Positions 26,826-34,163 of a DNA stretch of 64,000 nucleotides are shown here, in pieces. The stretch covers positions 1-64,000 of IMG/VR virus record IMGVR_UViG_3300032293_001441. The stretch is one strand, 5' to 3'. Under the pieces are notes generated by a model. The model was not told the DNA's origin. It saw nothing but the letters and a program-made list of their open reading frames with translations, and made no database searches. Position 1 is the stretch's first letter. Each line of letters opens with the position of its first letter. The position numbers and the translations under genes were made by a program. The stretch comes from a virus.

Positions 26826-27734
26826 TTAGATTTTTGCCCCGCTGATTGTGCCACGATTTAGATATTCTTCAGCGATGTTTTGCTGGGTAGCCTTCATTTT
26901 ATTGATGACTTTGGTGATTTTCTGAGTCTGGCAGTCGGCGATTTCTCGTATATATAAATAAAGTGCCTTTTTATTGAATACATCAATACGGTCAGCGTTT
27001 CTGAATATTTCTATAACAGCGTGAGCAATCTTTAGGTCTTTTTCCTTGTTGAACATCTTATGCACGTTCTTATCCCAGTAATCTACCATTAGTGCTATAA
27101 ACTCGCGTGTTTCGCTTTCTTGCTTTTCGTGTTCTGGTTCTACTACAAACTCACCAGCGTCGCCTGCTTGTTCACATATTTCAACGTGCTTCTTAAACCG
27201 CTTATATGTTGTATTGTTATCTAAAATAAACCAGTTCTTGGCAACAATGCTGAAATAACTAAATGCCTTACCCTTGCCTGGCTCATATTTGTCTATATTA
27301 GCCACCATATGCGATATAGCCTGCTTTTGTATTTCAAGAGGGCTGACATCCGCGTAACTAAATTTGAATGTGTTATAAACGTTTTCTGCTATCTTAAAGA
27401 ACGCTTGCTGAATATGGTCGTTGTATATTCTATCTTTTTCTCTGGAATCTGTTGTTTGGTTGTATGCTATGATCGCTGCTTCTGTTGCTGGAGTAAAATA
27501 TACATTTGATACTTTTGGTGTGCCGTCTTTTTGCTTATTCTTGGCACCTTTTGGTCTACCTCTTGGTCTCTTCTTTGGTTCAATCGGCGTATCGTTTATT
27601 ACAACCGGAACAATAATCTGCTTTTTTATCTTTGGTTGCTTCTTGACCTTTTTTATATTTTTGGACGCTACTCGTTTTACCTTTTTGACGAGTTTTGTTT
27701 TTTTAGCATTCTTCTTCAGTTTCTTTTTTTTCAT
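26826..27734 (-). CDS. Late-transcription sigma factor, gp55-like, with Lys-rich AT-hook N-terminus
   Basis: A 302-residue protein. From ~77 on it resembles the T4 gp55/cyanophage late sigma family: a sigma region-2-like helical core with EIQKQAISHMVANIDKYEPG (~134-153) and AFSYFSIVAKNWFILDNNT (~157-175), which would contact the -10 element and core polymerase. The first ~40 residues are almost all Lys with hydrophobics, and residues 56-66 are an AT-hook (KRPRGRPKGAK). T4 gp55 is about 185 residues, so the N-terminal ~75 residues are an addition. It would direct host RNA polymerase to late promoters, and in this window candidate sites are AT-rich octamers. It is 3 nt downstream of a membrane protein gene. 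Confidence 0.82.
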   Translation of the reverse strand: MKKKKLKKNAKKTKLVKKVKRVASKNIKKVKKQPKIKKQIIVPVVINDTPIEPKKRPRGRPKGAKNKQKDGTPKVSNVYFTPATEAAIIAYNQTTDSREKDRIYNDHIQQAFFKIAENVYNTFKFSYADVSPLEIQKQAISHMVANIDKYEPGKGKAFSYFSIVAKNWFILDNNTTYKRFKKHVEICEQAGDAGEFVVEPEHEKQESETREFIALMVDYWDKNVHKMFNKEKDLKIAHAVIEIFRNADRIDVFNKKALYLYIREIADCQTQKITKVINKMKATQQNIAEEYLNRGTISGAKI

Positions 27735-27737
27735 ATA

Positions 27738-27992
27738 TTATTTTATCTTCTCGTCAAACTCTTTGATTATCTTTACGATTTCAGAAAACACAAATCCTAC
27801 ATCATCGTCCTTCTCAAACAAGTTTCTGTCATCTACCGCTTTTATTCTGTTGTATACATCAGACACTTCGCTTCTAAACATATCAAGCCACTCTTCGTAT
27901 ACTTCCATCTTTTTGAGTAGATTATAGCACGCATATCCCAACGCACAAGTCGTTAGGAAAAATATAACCAGCAGAGTTATTAGTAACCACAT
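27738..27992 (-). CDS. Small membrane-anchored phage protein
   Basis: An 84-residue protein with one N-terminal transmembrane segment (LLITLLVIFFLTTCALGYAC, residues ~3-22) and a cytoplasmic helical tail. The tail ends with DDDVGFVFSEIVKIIKEFDE, a signature I recall in small conserved proteins of aquatic T4-like phages. Function unknown. It lies between the late sigma factor and a small acidic protein in one operon. Confidence 0.75.
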   Translation of the reverse strand: MWLLITLLVIFFLTTCALGYACYNLLKKMEVYEEWLDMFRSEVSDVYNRIKAVDDRNLFEKDDDVGFVFSEIVKIIKEFDEKIK

Positions 27993-28000
27993 AAAGAGTA

Positions 28001-28159
28001 TTATTCTTCGTCTTCCTCTTCTTCATCTTCGTCGGGATCATATCCAAGTTCTTCTTTGATGATGCCCAACGCATCTTCGACTGAGGGCCAACTGCGGCTT
28101 TCTAGTGCGTATTCTAATAGTTCTTTTACTTCTTCTAGGTTATCTGGGTCAATATTCAT
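28001..28159 (-). CDS. Short acidic protein (52 residues)
   Basis: A 52-residue protein starting MNIDPDNLEEVKELLEYALE and ending in an Asp/Glu run (DPDEDEEEEDEE). Its ATG overlaps the deformylase stop codon (ATGA at 28156-28159), which argues for translational coupling and for a real gene. No family recognised; strongly acidic small phage proteins can be DNA mimics or protein-binding factors, but nothing here shows which. Confidence 0.75.
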   Translation of the reverse strand: MNIDPDNLEEVKELLEYALESRSWPSVEDALGIIKEELGYDPDEDEEEEDEE

Positions 28160-28773
28160 AGTATTTTCCATCCTTGGTCAACGAGTTCCAATGCCTTCTT
28201 GTATTTTATATATTGTGTTTCACCATTTTTTTCCACAACAACCTTATCATTTCTGCCGTGTTTTACCTTTTTTTCTACCGGCTTGATGAACTTGACGCCA
28301 GGATCAATCATCAGTCTGCCATTCAGATGGTCGATTTCATGCTGAACGCAGATTGTTTCTAATATACCAACATCGTCATATACGCTCTTTTCTGTTGGCG
28401 GATTTGTATCTGGACCAAATGGGATGGGGTTGGCGTGGTTGAGAGTATTGACGGTTACTTTCAACTTACGCATCGTATTACAACTCTTGCCCGGCAAACT
28501 TAGGCAACCTTCAAGATAAATGATATTTTCATTACTAACTTCTGTTATAACAGGATTCATCAACACAACTGGCGGCTGATCTTTTCTGGCTCTAATAACA
28601 GAAACACTTTTTGATATTCCTATTTGATTAGCAGATAGTCCAACTCCACCGTGAGGCAAACTATCTAAAGTTTCTATAAGCTTGTTTGCTATTTCTTGAC
28701 CCTCTTCAATAGAAGATACAGGTGTTGTTGGCTTATGTAGAAAATCTTTATCCTTGACTATTTTATAACTCAT
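28156..28773 (-). CDS. def: Peptide deformylase
   Basis: A 205-residue deformylase with all three conserved motifs: GVGLSANQIG (~44-53), EGCLSLPG (C90) and HEIDH (145-149). The cysteine and two histidines bind the metal, and the glutamate is catalytic. It removes the formyl group from nascent proteins; phage copies are best known from aquatic T4-like phages. I start at the ATG 28771-28773 (MSYKIVKDKD), not at an in-frame GTG 30 nt upstream, because the promoter at 28805-28832 would start transcription at about 28798. A 10-bp hairpin lies in the leader just before the ATG. Confidence 0.93.
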   Translation of the reverse strand: MSYKIVKDKDFLHKPTTPVSSIEEGQEIANKLIETLDSLPHGGVGLSANQIGISKSVSVIRARKDQPPVVLMNPVITEVSNENIIYLEGCLSLPGKSCNTMRKLKVTVNTLNHANPIPFGPDTNPPTEKSVYDDVGILETICVQHEIDHLNGRLMIDPGVKFIKPVEKKVKHGRNDKVVVEKNGETQYIKYKKALELVDQGWKIL

Positions 28774-28775
28774 AC

Positions 28776-28806
28776 TATGTGAATTTTTTGTTTTACAATT
28801 CACATA
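28776..28806 (-). promoter_or_regulatory. Leader hairpin before deformylase
   Basis: Arms TATGTGAATT and AATTCACATA are perfect 10-bp complements with an 11-nt loop, ending 2 nt before the ATG. The element overlaps the -10 box and probable start of transcription, so it could be a DNA operator or an RNA structure that limits translation. Confidence 0.5.
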
Positions 28807-28832
28807 TATATTGAATAGTTTTATTTTGTCAA
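28805..28832 (-). promoter_or_regulatory. Sigma70-like promoter for deformylase
   Basis: Minus strand TTGACA, 16-bp spacer, TATATA. It lies in the gap behind the coiled-coil membrane protein gene. Near-consensus boxes suggest recognition by the host housekeeping polymerase. Confidence 0.75.
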
Positions 28833-28848
28833 CTTATAATAAAACAAA

Positions 28849-30372
28849 TTATGGCTGTGGACGACTAAAGCGTTCATAATTTCGCAACATAGGTTCATTT
28901 GGGTCTTGGGAATTTGATTTTTTGGATTTTACTTTTGATTTTAATTGCCCATCGTAGACATCACTTGCGAGTTGAACAGAAGGCGTTGGCGTTATGGTTG
29001 GTGCGGATAATGTGTCGGTAGAAGGTTGTTCCAAAATTTCTTCTATATCTATTTTAGGCATTTCCGATGTCGTCGGAGTAGGTTCCGGAGTTGGAGTTGA
29101 TAATGGTGTTACGGAGGGAACAATCTTTTCTTTGTTTTTTCCTACTAATGTATTATACGCCAAAATCAAACATACAGCCAGCGGGTCAAACACAAGCATG
29201 ATAGACCATATGAAATAGTTTACTGCTGTATCCAATGGTACGCCAAGGCTCTTAGCAATAAACTTGAATGTTCCTACGTCCGTTTTTACTATCTTGTCTT
29301 TATAATCTGTGTTTTGATTACGTAGTGCTTGTATTTCGCTTTGATATTCTATTACCTTTTTCTTTCCAGATTCTGCCAGTTCATCCTTTTTGCTGTTTAG
29401 CGATGACACTTTATTATCCGATTCTTTATTGTATGCGTCTATGGACGCCATTATCTCTTCAATGTCTTTTTCGAGTTTCTTGACGTTTGCTTCTATATCT
29501 CCACGCTGACCTTTACTTCTGCTTTCTATTGCGGCCACACGGTCATTATACTCTTTCATCTGCGACGCATATTGCTCGCGCAGTTTGGTTATTCTGTCTT
29601 GAGATGATTTTATCTTTTCATCTATTTCAGCGCGTTCTTTTGCTTGACCTTCTTTTACAACTCTGGCTTGGTTTAGTCCATTTTTACCAAACAAACCACC
29701 TGTACCTTGGTCCATCCACGTTTGAACTTCTTTATCCAATATTTCCAATCTAGAATTGAATAGTTTTATCTGCTCAAGTTCTCTGGCTATATCGGTGTCG
29801 GTTGAAGATTTAGATATTTCGAGAGCTTGTTTTGCTGCTGCTATATCTGCCGAAGCATCCTGTGTTGTATTTGCTGATTTACGAATGCTTTCTATCTGCT
29901 GATTTTTTTGTGCTATAACTTGAAGTTTTTGTTCTATGAACTTTTTTCTATTAGTATCCGCTGCGGCTATTTCTTCCGAGTTATAATCGGAGTTTTTTAT
30001 ATTTTCTATGGTCTTTTCTAATTCTTTTATCTTGGTATTATTAGATTCTATGTTTTGTTCATAACCCTGAACCGCAATAGACGTTGCGGTGTATCCCGCA
30101 CTCAAATATCCATATATACCGATTGAAGTTATACCCATCAGAAATAGTGTAGCAAGCAACATATACGACCTCATCCACCATCCTATTTCTTTCCATTTCT
30201 GCTTTAGAAACGTGGCTGTAATAAGTTTACCAACTTCAAGGGCGGTACCCATTATAATAATAGATAATCCACCGCCAACAAAAAGCAGTTTTAATCCGAT
30301 TACACTAAAATAAGCACCGCAGATTGATATTGCTATGCCGCTCAATAATACTAATAATGCTAAAAAGTTCAT
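28849..30372 (-). CDS. Polytopic membrane protein with long coiled coil
   Basis: A 507-residue protein. Hydrophobic segments at ~1-25, ~28-50 and ~70-92, and a fourth at ~380-402, flank a ~270-residue region of charged heptad repeats (NNTKIKELEKTIENIKNS and following), predicted as coiled coil. The C-terminal ~100 residues are Pro/Ser/Thr-rich and end in a basic stretch. No family recognised. The topology suggests an inner-membrane protein with a large soluble coiled-coil loop. It has no close operon partner, and its own -10-like TATACT lies before the start. Confidence 0.7.
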   Translation of the reverse strand: MNFLALLVLLSGIAISICGAYFSVIGLKLLFVGGGLSIIIMGTALEVGKLITATFLKQKWKEIGWWMRSYMLLATLFLMGITSIGIYGYLSAGYTATSIAVQGYEQNIESNNTKIKELEKTIENIKNSDYNSEEIAAADTNRKKFIEQKLQVIAQKNQQIESIRKSANTTQDASADIAAAKQALEISKSSTDTDIARELEQIKLFNSRLEILDKEVQTWMDQGTGGLFGKNGLNQARVVKEGQAKERAEIDEKIKSSQDRITKLREQYASQMKEYNDRVAAIESRSKGQRGDIEANVKKLEKDIEEIMASIDAYNKESDNKVSSLNSKKDELAESGKKKVIEYQSEIQALRNQNTDYKDKIVKTDVGTFKFIAKSLGVPLDTAVNYFIWSIMLVFDPLAVCLILAYNTLVGKNKEKIVPSVTPLSTPTPEPTPTTSEMPKIDIEEILEQPSTDTLSAPTITPTPSVQLASDVYDGQLKSKVKSKKSNSQDPNEPMLRNYERFSRPQP

Positions 30373-30416
30373 AGCATATAAGTATAGTATATATTATAAA
30401 AAAACCCTAAGTTGTA

Positions 30417-32642
30417 TTATGGACCATAACGTATGATGATTCTTACATTACTTGGTGCCGAAATACCTGTAACATTAACAAGTGCTGAACTACTTTCCGT
30501 TGAACTGGTCATTCCATCAAAGGTACGTGTGGCGACAACTTTGTATGTTCCACCAGTATCTATTACGACTGGCGATACGGTGTATGTCGATAATGTAGCA
30601 CCAGATATAGCCACATTATTTCTATACCATTGATATGATATTGTACCTGCTCCAGAATCTGTAACAGGCGGGGCAGGCGTTGCGGACACGCCGCTTACAT
30701 CCTGAAATCCAGTCGTTCCTCCATTAATGAGCGTACTAAATGATAGTGGTGTTAATGTACCGTTGGCTGTGTTTACTGTATACCACTGACCATTGTCAAA
30801 GGATTGACCATACAACGTTGAACCGGCTGGACCGAAGGTGATTTGAAGTCTGGCTATTGCTGGAGAACCAACTGTGCCTATATTGGTGGCAGATATAGTA
30901 CCACTTAACGGACCAGATGGTAGAGTCAGATTATAAAACATAGAACCGTTGGAAGTAGTGGCATATAATGTACCATTACTAGTAATGGCTATGTCTCCAA
31001 TATAATTGTTGCCTGTTGTAGGTATACCGCCCGTGAGCGTAGCAGACGAAGTGCCATTAGAAATCATTGTAGGGGTTCCTGATCCGTCATATTGTAATGC
31101 GACTCGCACCAGCATATGTGTACCCGGCATAATATACCAATAAGCATTATTCCAATATGCTCCGTTGTCTGGTCGGCTGGTGGTCAATTGCCCTAGATTG
31201 ACTGGTGTAGAATTGGCAGATTGGTTCCAATACCACAGAGACGCCAGGCCACTTCCACTCGGATTAGGTGCCGCAAAAAATACTTGACCTCGCGTAGTAT
31301 CAAACGCTATTCCGTTTATTGCATTTGTTGATGTAGCACCTACAAGAGTAGACACATCTCGCACAGCCCTCTTTGTTCCAGTATCGCCGATTTCATAAAT
31401 ATTGTTGTCTGTACCAACAGTATAATAATACACCGATACTGATGCGAAGGTTGACAATGTAAGTGTATTTCCAAACTCAACACTTGTAGCAACAGGCTGA
31501 ACGGTAAAGATAGGTGCCTTTAATGTTCTAATAACGTTTACTGTTGCTGTATTGCTGTCTGTAAAACTGGATACACCATCTATAGTACTGGTTGCTCTAA
31601 GTTTATACACACCAGAGTCTGCGCTGGCAGCGGCACTCACAGTATATGATGTAGATGTTGCTCCTGTTATAATAACATCATCTTTGTACCATTGATATGT
31701 TGGAGTTGGTGTGCCAGTAGCCAACCCAGATAATGTAAATGATTGATTTAGATCAATGGTCACGGAGGATGGTTGAGCAGTAAATACTGGTGCCGCAAGA
31801 GTTCTAACTACGGTTACTGTTACTATATTACTATCAACTGAACTGGATGCTCCGTTTAGTGTATTGGTCGCAACAACCTTATAATCGCCGCCATTGGCAC
31901 TAACAGCAGAACTTACGGTATATGATGTAGATGTTGCTCCAGTTATAGCGACGTTGTCTTTATACCATTGGTATGTTGGAGTTGGAGTGCCAGTCGCTAA
32001 TGCCGATAGTGTAAATGACTGTGTAAGATTTACTGTTGCGGCGACGGGTTGCGTAGTAAATGTGGGCGGCACCAAAACTTCTATGACAGTAACTGCCACT
32101 GCATTACTGTCCGTAGACACCACTGTTCCGCTAACAGTATTGCTTGCTGATACTTTGTATGTGCCCGCGTCAGCAAGAACTGCCGATGATACTGTGTATG
32201 TAGCAGATGTTGCACCTGATATAGCAACATTATTTTTAAACCATTGATATGTTGGTGGAGAGTCGCCCGTTGCAAGAGATGATAGTGTAAAAGATTGGCC
32301 GACAGATGCGTTAGTAGCAACTGGTTGTAGTGTAAAAACCGGCGGATTGACCACACTCAAAGTTGCAATATTTGAAAGACTACTTCCCAACGAGTTACTA
32401 ACTTCTACGGTATATGCGGCAGCATCCGATATTGTAACATTCGCTAACACATACGATATAGATGTTGCACCGGCAATATTCGTTCCCCCTTTTTTCCACT
32501 GGTATGTAAACGGGGCTGTTCCGCTGGCGGTAACATCAAAGGTGACAGTCTGACCAACTTTGGCAACCGGACTAACATCTTGAGCATATGCCATACTGCA
32601 TAATGCAAGTATATAAAAAAGTATCTTGATATAGTTCTTCAT
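30417..32642 (-). CDS. Secreted multi-domain Ig-like protein with an inserted propeller-like domain
   Basis: A 741-residue protein. Residues 1-20 are a signal peptide (MKNYIKILFYILALCSMAYA) with a likely signal peptidase site. Four Ig-like modules follow (QWKKGGTNIAGAT, QWFKNNVAISGAT, QWYKDNVAITGAT, QWYKDDVIITGAT), each with the W-x-K core and a D-x-G-x-Y/T-K end. The fifth Ig begins at ~371 but is interrupted at ~400-650 by a beta-propeller-like region (DNNIYEIGD, GIAFDTTRGQVFFAA, GTLYATTSNGSMF), then completed by QWYRNNVAISGAT. Such Ig proteins occur on bacterial surfaces; phage Ig domains usually sit on virion proteins without a signal peptide. A lifestyle or surface role is possible. Confidence 0.82.
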   Translation of the reverse strand: MKNYIKILFYILALCSMAYAQDVSPVAKVGQTVTFDVTASGTAPFTYQWKKGGTNIAGATSISYVLANVTISDAAAYTVEVSNSLGSSLSNIATLSVVNPPVFTLQPVATNASVGQSFTLSSLATGDSPPTYQWFKNNVAISGATSATYTVSSAVLADAGTYKVSASNTVSGTVVSTDSNAVAVTVIEVLVPPTFTTQPVAATVNLTQSFTLSALATGTPTPTYQWYKDNVAITGATSTSYTVSSAVSANGGDYKVVATNTLNGASSSVDSNIVTVTVVRTLAAPVFTAQPSSVTIDLNQSFTLSGLATGTPTPTYQWYKDDVIITGATSTSYTVSAAASADSGVYKLRATSTIDGVSSFTDSNTATVNVIRTLKAPIFTVQPVATSVEFGNTLTLSTFASVSVYYYTVGTDNNIYEIGDTGTKRAVRDVSTLVGATSTNAINGIAFDTTRGQVFFAAPNPSGSGLASLWYWNQSANSTPVNLGQLTTSRPDNGAYWNNAYWYIMPGTHMLVRVALQYDGSGTPTMISNGTSSATLTGGIPTTGNNYIGDIAITSNGTLYATTSNGSMFYNLTLPSGPLSGTISATNIGTVGSPAIARLQITFGPAGSTLYGQSFDNGQWYTVNTANGTLTPLSFSTLINGGTTGFQDVSGVSATPAPPVTDSGAGTISYQWYRNNVAISGATLSTYTVSPVVIDTGGTYKVVATRTFDGMTSSTESSSALVNVTGISAPSNVRIIIRYGP

Positions 32643-32649
32643 TTTGTCC

Positions 32650-32678
32650 TATATTGATGATAGACAGCATTTTGTCAA
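32650..32678 (-). promoter_or_regulatory. Sigma70-like promoter for the Ig-domain protein
   Basis: Minus strand TTGACA, 17-bp spacer, AATATA. It lies 7 nt before the ATG at 32642, immediately after the terminator of the upstream RNA, so the leader would be nearly absent. Confidence 0.65.
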
Positions 32679-32686
32679 GATAATAA

Positions 32687-32781
32687 AACAGCCCCATATT
32701 TCTATGGGGCTGTCAGGGGTGATTGAACTCAACTTCACCCTCCACCAGTCAGCATAATGGCTGACACATATAACCTTTAAC
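32687..32781 (-). ncRNA. Candidate structured small RNA
   Basis: A ~95-nt stretch between the Hsp20 and Ig genes has no ORF but contains its own near-consensus promoter (32788-32815), probable start GGG at ~32781, three hairpins and a terminator. The hairpins are GTCAGC/GCTGAC with a 6-nt loop, then GGGTGA/TCACCC enclosing a smaller TTGA/TCAA pair, and the 10-bp terminator stem. An independent RNA gene is the simplest reading, but expression is not shown. It is not a tRNA: no acceptor or T-arm geometry fits. Confidence 0.5.
32688..32713 (-). terminator. Rho-independent terminator of the candidate small RNA
   Basis: A perfect 10-bp stem (ACAGCCCCAT / ATGGGGCTGT) with a 6-nt loop, followed on the minus strand by TTTTATTATC. 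It would also stop readthrough from Hsp20. Confidence 0.9.
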
Positions 32782-32787
32782 CCGTCT

Positions 32788-32815
32788 AATATAAGTGAAG
32801 GATGTTATATGTCAA
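32788..32815 (-). promoter_or_regulatory. Near-consensus sigma70 promoter for the small RNA
   Basis: Minus strand TTGACA, 16-bp spacer, TATATT, just after the Hsp20 stop. No ORF follows before the terminator at 32688-32713, which supports a short non-coding transcript. Confidence 0.7.
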
Positions 32816-32822
32816 CCTTTTT

Positions 32823-33275
32823 TTACAACAATTTGACTTTTTGTGGTTTTGCTTCCTCAAGTTTGACACGAGGAAGCGTGACCTTTAATGTGCCATGTTG
32901 GAAATACGCCTTGATCTTGGTCTTGTCAATACCTTCACCAACGCTGAACGAGCGAGTAAAACTAGAACGCTTGATTTCCTTGTAGATATAGCGTCCTTTG
33001 GCTTCATTTACCGATTCCGGGACTTGCTTCTTACCACCCTTGATAACAAGAGTATCGCCCTCTAATTCAACGGAAACGTCTTCCTTGCTCAATCCAGCAA
33101 GATCTGCTTCCAATTCGTATTTATCGCTGTATTCAACAACATCAACTTTTGGATAGCTAGTTTTGCTATATGTTCCGGTATAAGGAGTTATACCGAATCC
33201 GTTGAAGACATCGTCGAATAGACGATCAAATGGGGTGAGAAACTCATCCCGTGTATATCTGCTTAGTGTACTCAT
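32823..33275 (-). CDS. hsp20: Small heat shock protein (Hsp20 family)
   Basis: A 150-residue alpha-crystallin-domain chaperone. Features: KVDVVEYSDKYELEADLAGL, the DVSVELEGDTLVIKG strand, YKEIKRSSFTRSFSVGEGID, and the conserved end HGTLKVTLPR. An I/V-x-I/V-like C-terminal tail (VKLL) follows. I start at the ATG 33273-33275 (MSTLSRYTRDEF) with AAAGGA upstream, because the 28 extra residues of the longer frame do not resemble the family. Hsp20 is common in aquatic T4-like phages and is thought to help virion protein folding. No clear promoter was found in its leader. Confidence 0.93.
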   Translation of the reverse strand: MSTLSRYTRDEFLTPFDRLFDDVFNGFGITPYTGTYSKTSYPKVDVVEYSDKYELEADLAGLSKEDVSVELEGDTLVIKGGKKQVPESVNEAKGRYIYKEIKRSSFTRSFSVGEGIDKTKIKAYFQHGTLKVTLPRVKLEEAKPQKVKLL

Positions 33276-33380
33276 ATGTTTGTATCCTTTGTTTATATCG
33301 GCCCCATTATGGGCACCGACGGTACATATATGCAAACTACGTACCAACTGTGTTGTCACACCATTTACCTATGAAGACAC

Positions 33381-33411
33381 AAAAAGGAGCACCAAACTGG
33401 TGCTCCTTTTT
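33381..33411 (-). terminator. Strong rho-independent terminator, bidirectional
   Basis: A perfect 14-bp stem (AAAAAGGAGCACCA / TGGTGCTCCTTTTT) with a 3-nt loop. It separates the HD hydrolase gene from Hsp20. The rest of the region between them (33276-33435) has no ORF that I can support. Confidence 0.95.
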
Positions 33412-33435
33412 GTCACACGCTTGAGACTAGGTGTC

Positions 33436-34110
33436 TCAACTTTCTCGCTTCGCAACGTCATGTTCAGCATTGCACGCCATATAGTCGGCAACGTGAATAA
33501 GACGAGCAAGATTGTTCTTTAGACCCTTGTCTGGGTCATATGTCTTTAGATAAAATTCAGCCGCTTCATCATACATTCCATCAGACAACTTGATCGCCAA
33601 TGTTTCTTTCCAAGTAAGCACAATACCAAACCGCTGTAGATTATATAATGCTCTATCCGTAACTCTCCAGAACTGATTTTTTGTGTTATTCTTAAAGAGA
33701 AGTCCTTGCTTATTCATAGACCATTCGTCTGTATTGGGAATATAATATGGTCCAGTTTCGTCTCCAAGTTTTCCCAAGTCGTGGTGAAGTGCAGCCATGA
33801 CACGTTCTTCTTCTGTATAATCAATCTCTCCGCCAAGAGTTTCATATAACTTCTGCACTCCGCGACTAGCACGTTCTACATCCATTACATGATGAAGATA
33901 ACCTCCGGTATAAGCATTATGATAATGCTTTTTTCCGGATGCGGGCGCGGTCGCCAGTTGCAATCCAAGATTATTCTCGGCGTACATATTCAACAACTTT
34001 TCGAGTCTATCTCCGCTAAACTTTTCCTTCAAAAATTCAAGAAAGTATTCGTAATTTTCTTGAACTTGATTTTCTGTCAAATCTGAACCTGTATGTAGTG
34101 TTTTATTCAT
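33436..34110 (-). CDS. HD-domain hydrolase
   Basis: A 224-residue protein with the HD metal-binding signature: GGYLHHVMD (H73/H74), HHDLGK (H110, D111) and a C-terminal HVADYMA. HD enzymes hydrolyse phosphate esters, often nucleotides. Homologues occur in aquatic T4-like phages, but the substrate is not known from this sequence. The gene lies upstream of Hsp20 with a terminator between them, and has a sigma70-like promoter, TTGACG-16-TATGTT, just upstream. Confidence 0.87.
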   Translation of the reverse strand: MNKTLHTGSDLTENQVQENYEYFLEFLKEKFSGDRLEKLLNMYAENNLGLQLATAPASGKKHYHNAYTGGYLHHVMDVERASRGVQKLYETLGGEIDYTEEERVMAALHHDLGKLGDETGPYYIPNTDEWSMNKQGLLFKNNTKNQFWRVTDRALYNLQRFGIVLTWKETLAIKLSDGMYDEAAEFYLKTYDPDKGLKNNLARLIHVADYMACNAEHDVAKRES

Positions 34111-34125
34111 AAATGATATGAATAC

Positions 34126-34153
34126 AACATAGCATCTAAATTGAGATCGTCAA
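34126..34153 (-). promoter_or_regulatory. Sigma70-like promoter for the HD hydrolase
   Basis: Minus strand TTGACG, 16-bp spacer, TATGTT, in the gap behind the glycosyltransferase operon. Confidence 0.55.
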
Positions 34154-34163
34154 TTTATAATAA

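Noticed and set aside
28774-28803. GTG start for deformylase 30 nt upstream
   Set aside because: The likely transcript starts at about 28798, inside the GTG extension, and the ATG form matches the usual deformylase N-terminus.
30417-32642. Ig-domain gene as bacterial contamination or host island
   Set aside because: It is flanked on both sides by phage genes, with the same direction, base composition and short spacing. No mobile-element ends were seen.
32714-32781. tRNA- or tmRNA-like 3' end (plus-strand CTCCACCA near a GGGTGA/TCACCC stem)
   Set aside because: No 7-bp acceptor stem, anticodon arm or standard T-arm can be folded around it. The opposite strand has a promoter and terminator consistent with a small RNA instead.
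33276-33359. Longer Hsp20 with 28 extra N-terminal residues
   Set aside because: The extension is Cys/His/Gly-rich, unlike Hsp20 proteins, and AAAGGA sits just before the internal ATG at 33275.
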